A stretch of 64,000 nt of DNA. Origin: Streptomyces flavofungini (GTDB taxonomy: Bacteria > Actinomycetota > Actinomycetes > Streptomycetales > Streptomycetaceae). Numbering within the stretch: position 1 is the stretch's first letter; each line of letters starts with the position of its first letter. The notes below the pieces were generated by a model. That model was not told the origin of the DNA. It worked only from the letters and a program-made list of their open reading frames with translations, and searched no databases. The stretch is from the NCBI RefSeq assembly GCF_014650815.1, contig NZ_BMVR01000012.1:186001-250000 (forward strand). Direction: 5' to 3'. Made by a program: the position numbers and the translations under genes. Positions 50,087 through 58,036 of the stretch are shown here, in pieces.

Positions 50087-50716
50087 TCAGATGACGGGGT
50101 CGCCGATGGCTCCGCCGGTCGCTGTGCGGATGGCGTGGGCATAGCGCTTCGAGAGGGCCTCCACGTCCGCGTACTCCGCGACGTCGGCACCGGCGACGAT
50201 GGCGGCGCCGATGTGCTCGTCATGGATCCGGATGACGGCTGCCGCCGCAGCCGCGTGCTGGCGCACCTCCAGGTCATCGGGCGGGAGCCCGAGGCGGTTG
50301 CCGATGATCACGCCCAGCTCCCGCTCGGTCTGGTCGCAGGCCATCAGCCAGGAGGCGCGCAGCGCCGGTTCGGTGTCGGCGAGCCAGATCATCTGGGTGG
50401 CGAGCATCTCGTCGGCGAAGGAAACGGGCGGCTCCTCGACTCCGAGCCGGGCCAGCTCCGCCTTGAGGTGGTCCTCCAGGAACCTGTCCTTGGGCCAGGC
50501 GCTCAGTACGCCCAGGAGCGTGACGACGCCCTGCATGATGACGGGCTCGGCGCAGCTCTCCTTGTTGCGGAAGTGCCGCCAGATGGTGCGCGTGGACACG
50601 CCCACGGCTTCCGCGATCTGATCACCGCTCGTGGCGGCCACGCCCTGGTCCCAGAACAGGCGCGCCGCCTCTCGGGAGATCTGCAGCCGGATCCGTGCCC
50701 GCTGCACATCGCTCAT
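50087..50716 (-). CDS. TetR-family regulator
   Basis: A 209-residue regulator with the TetR DNA-binding domain RIRLQISREAARLFWDQGVA, GDQIAEAVGVSTRTIWRHFRNKES, and an all-helical ligand domain with a C-terminal segment of Ala-rich helices. ATG 50716 follows GGGCGGG. A 15-bp palindrome lies 64 bp upstream and a 13-nt match of it lies in front of the LAL gene, so it may control itself and the LAL regulator. The truncated cyclase lies 71 bp downstream on the same strand. Confidence 0.9.
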   Translation of the reverse strand: MSDVQRARIRLQISREAARLFWDQGVAATSGDQIAEAVGVSTRTIWRHFRNKESCAEPVIMQGVVTLLGVLSAWPKDRFLEDHLKAELARLGVEEPPVSFADEMLATQMIWLADTEPALRASWLMACDQTERELGVIIGNRLGLPPDDLEVRQHAAAAAAVIRIHDEHIGAAIVAGADVAEYADVEALSKRYAHAIRTATGGAIGDPVI

Positions 50717-50779
50717 CCCGCCCACACTGCGCTCCTCAGTCGCTCTGGCACCTCGGAGGCATGCCCCGAAGCGACAGTA

Positions 50780-50794
50780 TGTCACTAAGTGACA
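50780..50794. promoter_or_regulatory. 15-bp palindrome upstream of the TetR gene
   Basis: TGTCACTAAGTGACA is a perfect dyad around a single A. Thirteen nucleotides of it (with one preceding A) recur at 49040-49052. It is placed at the expected promoter of the TetR gene. Confidence 0.65.
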
Positions 50795-50817
50795 CGTCGC
50801 GCGAACGCAGCACAGGC

Positions 50818-51681
50818 TCAGCCGCGCGGCCCCAGTCGAGGCGCCGGGCGGTCCGACGCGCGCCGTGTGGCATGGAGGGAGCCGAGGAGGTGCAGCGCCT
50901 CGGCGCTGGGGCTGCCCGGTTCGGCGTGGTAGATGACGAGCTGCTGGCCGGGGGTCTCGCGCACCTCGAAGACCTGGTAGGTGAGGGTGATCGGGCCGAC
51001 GTGCGGATGCAGGAGCCTCTTGTCGTCCCGGGTCTTGGCGCGCACCGCGTGCGCGTTCCAGAGTCGGGCGAAGTCCGGGCTGTGCTCGCTGAGGGACCGC
51101 ACGAGCTCGCCCAGCCGCGGACTGTCCGGGTCGAAGCCGACCGCCAGCCGGAGATGGGCGACGGTCTCCTCGGCCACCCGGTCCCATGCCACGAAGAACT
51201 GCCGGGCCGCGCTGTCCGCGAAGACCATCCGGGCCAGATTGTCGGCCGGTTCGAAGGGGGCGTACAGCGCGTCGCACAAGGCGTTGCCGGCGAGGAAGTC
51301 CAGTGTCCGGCTGAGCACGACGGTGGGCGTTTGCGTGTAGCCGTCCATCAGTTGCCGCAGCGCCGGGCTGACCGTCTCGGCCGCGGGGGCCAAGGGCCGG
51401 TCGCCCGAGGCGATGCCGGCCAGCCGGTACAGGTGCGCCCGGGCATCCGTGTCCAGGCGCAGGGCGCCGCTGAGGGCTTCGAGCACCTGGGCCGAGGGGT
51501 GGCGCTCGCGTCCTTGTTCCAGGCGTGTGTAGTAGTCGGCGTTCACACCGGCGAGGACGGCGACCTCCTCGCGGCGCAGCCCGGCGACTCTGCGGAGCCC
51601 GTGACTGGCCATGCCCACGTCCTCGGGCCGCAGCCCGTCTCGGCAGGCCCGCAGGAAGTCTCCCAGGTGGTTTACGCGCAT
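50818..51681 (-). CDS. XRE-family regulator with MmyB-like ligand-binding domain
   Basis: A 287-residue regulator. The N-terminal Cro/C1 helix-turn-helix runs through GLRRVAGLRREEVAVLAGVN and ADYYTRLEQGRERHPS; a PAS-like MmyB domain follows (TPTVVLSRTLDFLAGN, LARMVFADSAARQFFVAWD, HPHVGPITLTYQVFEV, YHAEPGSPSAEAL). This class binds fatty acids or hydrophobic ligands in the one solved example and usually represses an adjacent SDR or oxidoreductase. Here an SDR gene lies about 1 kb away on the other strand, with the RsbW-like gene between. ATG 51681 begins the conserved domain. Confidence 0.9.
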   Translation of the reverse strand: MRVNHLGDFLRACRDGLRPEDVGMASHGLRRVAGLRREEVAVLAGVNADYYTRLEQGRERHPSAQVLEALSGALRLDTDARAHLYRLAGIASGDRPLAPAAETVSPALRQLMDGYTQTPTVVLSRTLDFLAGNALCDALYAPFEPADNLARMVFADSAARQFFVAWDRVAEETVAHLRLAVGFDPDSPRLGELVRSLSEHSPDFARLWNAHAVRAKTRDDKRLLHPHVGPITLTYQVFEVRETPGQQLVIYHAEPGSPSAEALHLLGSLHATRRASDRPAPRLGPRG

Positions 51682-51891
51682 GGAGTCAGGCTAGGCGGCG
51701 GGGTCGGCAGGGCGCCTGGGTGCGGTACACCCCGGCACGGGCCGGGCCGCGGGCACCGCCCCCTCCCGGCACCCGCGGAGCGTCTACGGGTGACTACTTG
51801 CGTAACGGAATTCGTTCGAAATGTCGCCCTCGCGCGCCTGGGGCGTGGTTCGCTCCTCCGGGAAAGACCTTCGTTGAGTGGGAGGCCCCCC

Positions 51892-52416
51892 ATGAATTCC
51901 TCCATTCGCAGGTCCCTCTTCACGAGCGTCACGCGCCCGCAGCGGCAGCGGCCCGCCGCCGCACAAAGCGATCAGCCTGCGATGAGCCCCGCCACAGCCG
52001 CCGCATTGGTCCCGTCGAATCCACTGCCGGAAATCACGCACGGCTTCGAGGCGGCCTTCGAACCCGATCCGGCCTGCGTCAGCGGCGCACGCAGGATCAC
52101 CACGGCCTTCCTGCCCTTGTGCGGTGTGTGCGGGCAACTGGCCGACAGCATCGTGCTCGCCGTCTCCGAGTTGGTCACCAACGCTGTCCGACACGGAAAG
52201 GGAGATGTCGACCTGCGCCTTTCGATTTCCCGGAACGAACTGCTCATCGAAGTCACCGACGGCAATCCGAATCCGGCCGAGATGAATACGTCCGGCACCG
52301 ACGAGGAATCGGGGCGCGGTCTGCTCCTGGTCGACGCCCTCGCACGAAAATGGGGCGTCACCCCGGACGGCACGACGACGTGGTGCGTCTTTCTCCTCCT
52401 CGTGGAGAAGCCGTGA
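51892..52416 (+). CDS. RsbW/anti-sigma-type ATP-binding protein
   Basis: A 174-residue GHKL ATPase of the large Streptomyces RsbW-like family. After a disordered leader (residues 1-45), the N-box is VLAVSELVTNAVRHGKGDVDL, G1 is VTDGNPNPAE and G2 is EESGRGLLLVDALARKWG. Such proteins act as serine kinases/anti-sigma factors on STAS-domain partners in stress or development control. ATG 51892 follows GGGAGG 6-7 nt upstream. It is divergent from the XRE regulator across 210 bp; this family is often genetically linked to XRE or DUF397 proteins. Confidence 0.88.
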   Translation: MNSSIRRSLFTSVTRPQRQRPAAAQSDQPAMSPATAAALVPSNPLPEITHGFEAAFEPDPACVSGARRITTAFLPLCGVCGQLADSIVLAVSELVTNAVRHGKGDVDLRLSISRNELLIEVTDGNPNPAEMNTSGTDEESGRGLLLVDALARKWGVTPDGTTTWCVFLLLVEKP

Positions 52417-52689
52417 CGGTCACCTTCCGAGTCGCCCCAGGCGCTGCGTGCGGAGCGAGGCGAGCGTTTTCGAAGCATCGGCCGGCATTGGGATGCGCGG
52501 CGCGGCCATGCTCGTTCCGATCTACGTATACGCAACTGGCCCCGGACGAGGGCTGGTGCCCGCTGTCGGACGGCGCCCGTGGCACTCGTGCCGCTCTCGG
52601 CGGCAGAGGGGGTGGGCCACACCCAGGTGGGCGGCCACCGGACCAAGCACTGCCTGGTGGGGGCCGCCGGTCCGGTCGAAGGTGGAGGC

Positions 52690-53511
52690 ATGCCAACTCC
52701 TTCCACGCATTCGGCCACGACCGTATCCACCAGTCCCGCCCCCTCCTCCTGGCCCGGCACCTCCCTCGCCGGGCGGGTCGCCGTGATCACCGGTGCCACC
52801 AGCGGCATCGGCGCCGCCACCGCCCGTCGACTGGCCCTCGGCGGCGCCCACGTCGCCCTCATGGGCCGCCGCGAGAACCGGCTCAAGGACCTGGCCGACG
52901 AACTGCGTTCAACCGGCCTCGGCAAGGTCCTCCCGATCGCCGTGGACCTGGCCGACTCCGCGGCCCTCGACCGTGCGGCGACCTCCGTCCGCTCCGGGCT
53001 CGGTCCCGTGGACCTGGTCGTGGCCAACGCGGGCACCATGCTCGGTGCGCCCTTCGAGACCGCCGACACCGGCGAGTGGGACCGCATGCTCGACGTGAAC
53101 GTGCGCGGGCTGATCCACACAGGGCGTGCCTTCATCGACGATCTGATCACCGCCGCCACGAGCGGCCCCGCCGACCTCGTGCACATCGGCTCGGTCGCCG
53201 GCCACATGCTCTACCCCCAATGGTCCGTCTACGGCGCCACCAAGGCGGCGGTCGCCCAGCTCACCCGCAACCTCCGGGCCGAACTCGGACCGCGCGACGT
53301 ACGCGTGCACAACATCGAACCCGCCGTCACCACCACCGAACTCGGCAACGACATGAGCAACGAGGACATGCGCACCGCCCTCACGCAGATGCGCGACAGC
53401 CTGCGCCCGCTGGCAGCGCAGGACATCGCCGAAGCAGTGGCCTTCACCGTCGCGGCACCTGCCAACGTGAACATCGCCGACATGGCTGTCGTCTCCGTCC
53501 GCTACGGCTGA
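52690..53511 (+). CDS. short-chain dehydrogenase/reductase
   Basis: A 273-residue classical SDR. A Ser/Thr-rich leader of 28 residues precedes the cofactor motif VAVITGATSGIGAATARRL; NAGTMLG, the catalytic Ser in HIGSVAGHM and YGATKAAV (Tyr-x-x-x-Lys) are present, and MGRRENR after the second strand suggests NADP preference. It resembles clavaldehyde dehydrogenase-type and YdfG-like SDRs. ATG 52690 has GGTGGAGG adjacent. The 273 bp between it and the RsbW-like gene shows no gene. A long-stem terminator starts 10 bp after its stop. Confidence 0.9.
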   Translation: MPTPSTHSATTVSTSPAPSSWPGTSLAGRVAVITGATSGIGAATARRLALGGAHVALMGRRENRLKDLADELRSTGLGKVLPIAVDLADSAALDRAATSVRSGLGPVDLVVANAGTMLGAPFETADTGEWDRMLDVNVRGLIHTGRAFIDDLITAATSGPADLVHIGSVAGHMLYPQWSVYGATKAAVAQLTRNLRAELGPRDVRVHNIEPAVTTTELGNDMSNEDMRTALTQMRDSLRPLAAQDIAEAVAFTVAAPANVNIADMAVVSVRYG

Positions 53512-53520
53512 CCTGGCCAC

Positions 53521-53569
53521 CATGCCCCGGCGGGTGCCCCCGACACACGGGGGCACCCGCCGGGGCATG
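53521..53569. terminator. strong bidirectional terminator
   Basis: A perfect 22-bp stem (53521-53542 with 53548-53569) closes the 5-nt loop ACACA, 10 bp after the SDR stop. The arm begins CATGCCCCGGCGGG. It insulates the SDR gene from the GH127 gene. Confidence 0.95.
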
Positions 53570-53758
53570 AGCTGAGGGCCCGCCCTCCCTCTGGACAACG
53601 CCGAGACTCGATGCTGAGATGCCGGTGACCCCCGTTTCCAACGTTGCAAGAGGGTCGGGTGCGGCCGCCTCAGCGAGGCTGTCCCCCGCCTTCTCCACGT
53701 CGTACAGCGCCACGCACGCCACCCACCAGCGAGCACGGACCACGACGGGACAGCGGCC

Positions 53759-56188
53759 ATGACGCAGCTCGGGCGACGGCACTTCCTCCTGCGCTCCGGC
53801 GCGATCACCCTCGGCGCGACCGGCGGGACAAGCGCCGTGACCGGCGGCCTCGCACCAGCGGCCGCCGCGCCACGCGGCGGCCTGTACGGCCCGAACCTCG
53901 CGCCCCTTGCGCCCACGGCCTTCCAGCGGCTGCCGCTGGGCAGCGTCACCGCTCGCGGTTGGTTGCGCGGGCAGCTGGACCTCCTGCTCGGCGGTCTTTT
54001 CGGAAGGTACGCGGAGGTCTCGCACTTCCTCGTCTTCGACGAATCCGGCTGGGTGCACCCGGACAAGGACGGGTGGGAGGAGGTGCCCTACTGGCTGCGG
54101 GGATACGTGGATCTCGCCGCCCTCACCGGGGACCGCACCGCCCTGGCGGCCGCCCGCAGATGGATCGACGCGATCGTCGCGACCCAGGAGCCGGACGGAT
54201 TCTTCGGGCCCGGAAAACTGCGCACCCAGCACCGCGGCGGCCCGGACTTCTGGCCGTACCTGCCGCTCCTCCAAGCGCTCCGCTCGCACGAGGAGCTCAC
54301 CGGCGACGAGCGGATCGTGCCGCTCATGTCGCGCTTCCTGCGCTTCATGAACGCCCAGGGCCCCGACGCCTTCAACTCCGGTTGGGTGTCCAAGCGTTGG
54401 GGCGACGGCCTCGATGTCGCCTTCTGGCTCTACAACCGCACGGAGGAGCCCTTCCTCCTGGACCTCGCCGACACGATGCACACCCATGGCGTGGACTGGT
54501 CCGCGGGCATCGCCGACTGGCACAACGTCAATGTGGCACAGGGCTTCCGCGAGCCCGCCCAGTACGCGCTGCGCTCCGGAAAGGACGCGCACACCCGGGC
54601 CGCGTACCGGAACTACGCGACCGCGATCGGAACGTACGGCCAGTTCCCCGGTGGCGGCTTCGCGGGCGACGAGAACGCCCGGCCCGGCTTCGGCGACCCC
54701 CGGCAGGGCTTCGAGACCTGCGGGATCGTCGAGTTCATGGCCAGCCATGAACTCCTCACCCGGATCACCGGCGACCCGGTGTGGGCCGACCTCTGCGAGG
54801 AGTTGGCCTTCAACCTGCTGCCCGCCGCGACGGACCCCGCCGGGTCGGGCGTCCACTACATCACCAGCGCCAACAGCATCGGCCTCGACAACCGTCGCAA
54901 GACCGAGGGACAGTTCCAGAACGGGTTTGCGATGCAGGCGTTCCAGCCCGGCGTCGACCAGTACCGGTGCTGTCCGCACAACTACGGCATGGGCTGGCCC
55001 TACTTCACCGGGGAACTGTGGCTCGCCACCCCGGACCGGGGTCTCGCGGCGGCGATGTACGCGCCGTGCCGAGTGACCGCGAGAGTCGGCGACGGCACCT
55101 CCGTCACCATCACCGAGGACACCGACTACCCCTTCAAGGAGACCATCACCCTCACCCTGGCCATGACCGAGCCCGCGCGCTTCCCGCTGCGCCTGCGCAT
55201 ACCCGGCTGGTGCGACCGGCCCCACCTCTCCGTCAACGGCACGCGGCTGCGGGCCCCGGACGGTCCGGCCTTCGCCGAGGTCGAGCGGACCTGGCGCAAC
55301 GGGGACCGGGTCACGCTGCGGCTGCCGCAGCGCACCACCGTACGCACCTGGAAGAACGGAGCGGTCAGCGTCGACCACGGGCCCCTGACCTACTCCCTGC
55401 GCATCGGCGAGTCCTACGAGCGGTATGCGGGAACGGACGCCTTCCCGCACCTGGCGGTGCGCGCCACCACTCCTTGGAACTACGCGCTCGCACCCGACCC
55501 GCAGCAGGACCTCTCCTTCAGCGCTGAGCCAGGGCCGCTGACCGACGACCCCTTCACGCAGGCGGGCACTCCGGTACGCATCCGGGGCCGCGCCCGGCGC
55601 CTGAAGGAGTGGGTCGCGGACGCCGAACACGTGGTGGCCCCGCTCCAGCGCGGCCCGGCCCGTGCCACCGGCGCGCAGGAGGAGGTGGCGCTCATCCCGA
55701 TGGGCGCGGCACGGCTGCGCGTCACCGCCTTCCCCACCGCGGCCCCCGGCGGCCGCCCCTGGTCACCCGAGCCCGCCTACCACCGGATCGGGAACCGGCA
55801 CAGCGGCAAGGTCCTCGCGGTCGACGGCATGTCCCTGGACGACGGCGGACGCGTGGTGCAGTTCGACAACTCCGGCACGGGCGACCACGCGTGGCAGCTC
55901 ATCGACCGCGGCGAGGGCAGTTGCACAGTGCGCAACGGGCACAGCGGGAAGGCCCTCGGTGTCGAAGGCGCCTCGACGGCCAACAGTGCCCGCTGCGTGC
56001 AGTACACCGACGACGGCGCCGCGCATCTGCGCTGGGAGCGGGTCGACAAGGGTGACGGCTGGTTCCTGCTCCGCAACCGCCACAGCGGGAAGGTCCTCGG
56101 GGTGGACGGCATGTCGACGTCGAACAGCGCTCAGGTCGTGCAGTACGAGGACAACGGCACCGCGGACCATCTGTGGCGGCTGGTCTAG
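53759..56188 (+). CDS. Tat-exported GH127 beta-L-arabinofuranosidase-type enzyme with ricin-B domain
   Basis: An 809-residue secreted enzyme. The N-terminus GRRHFLLRSGAITLGATGG is a twin-arginine signal. Residues 45-640 form a GH127 (DUF1680) alpha/alpha barrel: the zinc-thiolate active site known from HypBA1 is recognisable as Glu319 and Cys321 in GFETCGIVEF and Cys404-Cys405 in QYRCCPHNYG, Cys405 being the expected nucleophile. A beta-sandwich follows. From about residue 675 a ricin-B-type carbohydrate-binding module has three repeats built on RHSGKVLGVDG. It should release beta-L-arabinofuranose or a related residue from plant glycans. Start ATG 53759; it is a monocistronic unit. Confidence 0.92.
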   Translation: MTQLGRRHFLLRSGAITLGATGGTSAVTGGLAPAAAAPRGGLYGPNLAPLAPTAFQRLPLGSVTARGWLRGQLDLLLGGLFGRYAEVSHFLVFDESGWVHPDKDGWEEVPYWLRGYVDLAALTGDRTALAAARRWIDAIVATQEPDGFFGPGKLRTQHRGGPDFWPYLPLLQALRSHEELTGDERIVPLMSRFLRFMNAQGPDAFNSGWVSKRWGDGLDVAFWLYNRTEEPFLLDLADTMHTHGVDWSAGIADWHNVNVAQGFREPAQYALRSGKDAHTRAAYRNYATAIGTYGQFPGGGFAGDENARPGFGDPRQGFETCGIVEFMASHELLTRITGDPVWADLCEELAFNLLPAATDPAGSGVHYITSANSIGLDNRRKTEGQFQNGFAMQAFQPGVDQYRCCPHNYGMGWPYFTGELWLATPDRGLAAAMYAPCRVTARVGDGTSVTITEDTDYPFKETITLTLAMTEPARFPLRLRIPGWCDRPHLSVNGTRLRAPDGPAFAEVERTWRNGDRVTLRLPQRTTVRTWKNGAVSVDHGPLTYSLRIGESYERYAGTDAFPHLAVRATTPWNYALAPDPQQDLSFSAEPGPLTDDPFTQAGTPVRIRGRARRLKEWVADAEHVVAPLQRGPARATGAQEEVALIPMGAARLRVTAFPTAAPGGRPWSPEPAYHRIGNRHSGKVLAVDGMSLDDGGRVVQFDNSGTGDHAWQLIDRGEGSCTVRNGHSGKALGVEGASTANSARCVQYTDDGAAHLRWERVDKGDGWFLLRNRHSGKVLGVDGMSTSNSAQVVQYEDNGTADHLWRLV

Positions 56189-56237
56189 GCGCGGCACGCC
56201 CTCCCCCGGCTGGTCCAGGAGCGGCGCGCCCTCTCCG
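56178..56237 (+). repeat. 30-bp tandem duplication over the GH127 stop codon
   Basis: 56178-56207 and 56208-56237 match at 25 of 30 positions. The first copy contains the TAG stop (GGCTGGTCTAGG), the second has CAG at that place (GGCTGGTCCAGG). The duplication fills most of the gap to the convergent glyoxalase gene. Confidence 0.85.
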
Positions 56238-56239
56238 GT

Positions 56240-56656
56240 TCACACCCCCACGTACTGACTGACGTACTCACCGCTGGGCGGTATGGGCGTGATGACGTCG
56301 ACGAGAACCCCCGAGGGATCGGCCACGATGAAGTGCCGCTGCCCGAAGTCCTCGCTGCGCAACTCCAGGGCGGGGCTGAGCCCTTCACGCACGACAAGGC
56401 GCTCCCATTCCGCGTCGACGTCCTCGACCTCCAGGTTGAGCAGGAGGCCCTGAGCGGGGAGGCGGTGGGCCTCCGGGATGGTCGGGTGGGTGTGGTCGAG
56501 GAGGGCGAGCTCGTACGGCGAGTCGCCAGGGCGGCGCAGGCTCACGTACCAGTCGGCCTCGAAGGTGGTCTCGAAGCCCAACAGTCGGGTGTAGAAGTCC
56601 CGGGATTCCGCGAGCCGGGCGGTGCAGATCACGGGATAGAAGCTGGTCAGTCTCAT
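56240..56656 (-). CDS. glyoxalase/bleomycin-resistance family (VOC) protein
   Basis: A 138-residue vicinal-oxygen-chelate protein. Two beta-alpha-beta-beta-beta units are seen: FYPVICTARLAESRDFYTRL with FEADWYVSLRRP, and LLLNLEVEDVDAEWERLV with GQRHFIVADPSGVLVDVI. Metal ligands typical of true glyoxalase I are only partly present. It may bind or detoxify an electrophile. ATG 56656 has GGGGAGCG upstream. It is divergent from a TetR gene across 94 bp that contain two dyads, so TetR control is very likely. Confidence 0.88.
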   Translation of the reverse strand: MRLTSFYPVICTARLAESRDFYTRLLGFETTFEADWYVSLRRPGDSPYELALLDHTHPTIPEAHRLPAQGLLLNLEVEDVDAEWERLVVREGLSPALELRSEDFGQRHFIVADPSGVLVDVITPIPPSGEYVSQYVGV

Positions 56657-56667
56657 GGTCGCTCCCC

Positions 56668-56692
56668 ATTCACATACCGTTGGTATGCGAAT
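56668..56692. promoter_or_regulatory. TetR operator candidate, dyad 1
   Basis: CATACC and GGTATG (56673-56687, spacer GTT) are extended by ATTC/GAAT arms, giving a 25-bp dyad with one mismatch pair, 12 bp upstream of the glyoxalase ATG. Confidence 0.7.
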
Positions 56693-56702
56693 GACGGTAG
56701 TC

Positions 56703-56719
56703 ACGTACTATCGGTACGT
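56703..56719. promoter_or_regulatory. TetR operator candidate, dyad 2
   Basis: ACGTAC and GTACGT flank TATCG. The dyad lies between dyad 1 and the TetR ATG at 56751. Its sequence differs from dyad 1, so one of the two may be a promoter feature or serve another regulator. Confidence 0.5.
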
Positions 56720-56738
56720 CAACCGTCAACCGTCAACC
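56718..56738 (+). repeat. three tandem GTCAACC units
   Basis: GTCAACC occurs three times head to tail directly after dyad 2 and 12 bp before the TetR ATG, in the expected leader of that gene. Confidence 0.8.
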
Positions 56739-56750
56739 GAGTGGAGCGCG

Positions 56751-57347
56751 ATGAGCCGGCAGGGTGTCCGGGCGCAGCAACGGGAGCAGACGAGGCGGAC
56801 GTTGCTGCGGGAGAGCAGGCAGTTGTTCGCCGCTCAGGGCTACGGCGCGGTGGGGCTGGCCCAGATCGTCGAGGCGGCGGGGGTGACCAAAGGCGCGCTG
56901 TACCACCACTTCGACAGCAAGGCCGAGCTCTTCGGCGCCGTGCTGGAGGAGGTGCAGCGGGAGGTGGGGCGACGCGTGGCCGCGGCGGCCGAGGAGCACA
57001 CCGACCGCTGGGATCAACTGACGGCGGGCTGCCGCGAGTTCCTCACCGTGACCGCCGAGCCGGACATTCAGCGGATCATGCTCGTGGACGGGCCGTCCGT
57101 ACTGGGCTGGAGCGCCTGGCGCGCCCTGGACGAGGCGTCCTCTGCCCACCACCTCCACGACGCCCTGACCGCCCTCGTCGCCGAGGGCACCCTCCCCCCA
57201 CAGCCCGTGGCCCCTCTCACCCACCTCCTGTCCGGCGCCATGAACGAGGCCGCCCTGTGGCTGGCTTCCGCCGACGGGCCCACGGACCCGGCCGAGACCT
57301 GGGCGGCCCTCGAAGGACTGCTCAACGCCCTGCGCCACACGGGCTGA
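56751..57347 (+). CDS. TetR-family regulator of the glyoxalase gene
   Basis: A 198-residue repressor with a clear TetR domain, RRTLLRESRQLFAAQGYGAV, IVEAAGVTKGALYHHFDSKA, and a TetR_C-type helical ligand domain with RIMLVDGPSVLGWSAWRALDE, a pattern common to a large Streptomyces subgroup. ATG 56751 follows GTGGAGCG. Divergence from the glyoxalase/VOC gene and the dyads in between define the regulon. It is followed after 53 bp by the TrmO/TsaA-like gene on the same strand. Confidence 0.92.
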   Translation: MSRQGVRAQQREQTRRTLLRESRQLFAAQGYGAVGLAQIVEAAGVTKGALYHHFDSKAELFGAVLEEVQREVGRRVAAAAEEHTDRWDQLTAGCREFLTVTAEPDIQRIMLVDGPSVLGWSAWRALDEASSAHHLHDALTALVAEGTLPPQPVAPLTHLLSGAMNEAALWLASADGPTDPAETWAALEGLLNALRHTG

Positions 57348-57400
57348 AGGCCGCGATGCGGCAGACGGCCGAACGGCGCGGCGAGGGTTAGCCTCTGGCC

Positions 57401-57892
57401 ATGCCGAGCTTCGAGATCACACCGATAGGCACGGTCCGCAACGACCGGACGGATGTCCAGCACACGGACAACTGGGGTGCCGTCCGCAGCACGATCACCG
57501 TCGACGAGCGCTTCGGCGAGGCGTGTCTCCAAGGCCTGGAAGGCTTCTCCCACGTGGAAGTCCTCTTCGTCTTCGACCAGTTCCCGGAACCCGACGACTA
57601 CCGCGCACCGCGCCCCTACCGTGGCCGTTCCGACCTCCCGCCCGTCGGCATCTTCGCCGGACGTGGCCCCCGCCGCCCCAACCGCATCGGGGTGACGTGC
57701 TGCGCCATCGAAGCCGTCCACGGGCGTGAACTGACGGTGGTGGGCCTCGACGCGGTGTCGGGCACGCCGGTCATCGACCTCAAGCCGACCAGGTGCCGTC
57801 GGCCGCCCAGATCCGCAACCGGTTGTGGACGCCCTTCCACGAGCCGAACTGCTCGGGCAGGTCCATCCACGGCGTCCCGGTGCGGTACTTGA
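57401..57892 (+). pseudogene. TrmO/TsaA-like gene cut by an IS remnant
   Basis: Residues 1-129 match the TrmO (YaeB/VirR) family of SAM-dependent tRNA N6-threonylcarbamoyladenosine methyltransferases or their small-molecule relatives: FEITPIGTVRNDRTD, LEGFSHVEVLFVFDQF, FAGRGPRRPNRIGVTCC and VIDLKP. At about 57787 the family text ends; homologues continue roughly 20-25 residues. The frame then runs antisense through a transposase fragment to a chance stop at 57892. The SAM-binding RRPNRIG loop is intact, so weak function is conceivable, but the C-terminus is lost. Confidence 0.8.
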
Positions 57893-58004
57893 ACGCGATC
57901 GCGTCGATCACCTGCCGATGATCCCGCCACCGCCCGCCCCGTCGAGGCGCCCGGTCGGGCAGCAACGGCTCAATGCGCGCCCACTGGGCATCAGTCAACG
58001 ACAC
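57780..58004 (-). pseudogene. IS5-family transposase, N-terminal fragment
   Basis: GTG 58004 begins SLTDAQWARIEPLLPDRAP, the DUF4096 N-terminus of Streptomyces IS5-type transposases, followed by WRDHRQVIDAIAFKYRTGTP, WMDLPEQFG and RLRIWAADGTW. After that Trp the family sequence stops and two chance codons lead to the stop. The DDE catalytic core is wholly absent, so the element is not mobile by itself. Confidence 0.9.
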
Positions 58005-58036
58005 ACATCAACCAACGATCAGATGATCCGAAGGAA
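57787..58036 (-). mobile_element. IS5-family element remnant
   Basis: The fragment contains the first 70 or so codons of an IS5-type transposase and, to the right of its start, the probable terminal sequence of the element (GGATCATCTGATCGTTGG on the minus strand, about 58017-58034). The other end and about three quarters of the transposase are missing. The left boundary falls where the TrmO-like text stops. Exact limits are inferred from the neighbouring genes, not from a target duplication. Confidence 0.7.
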
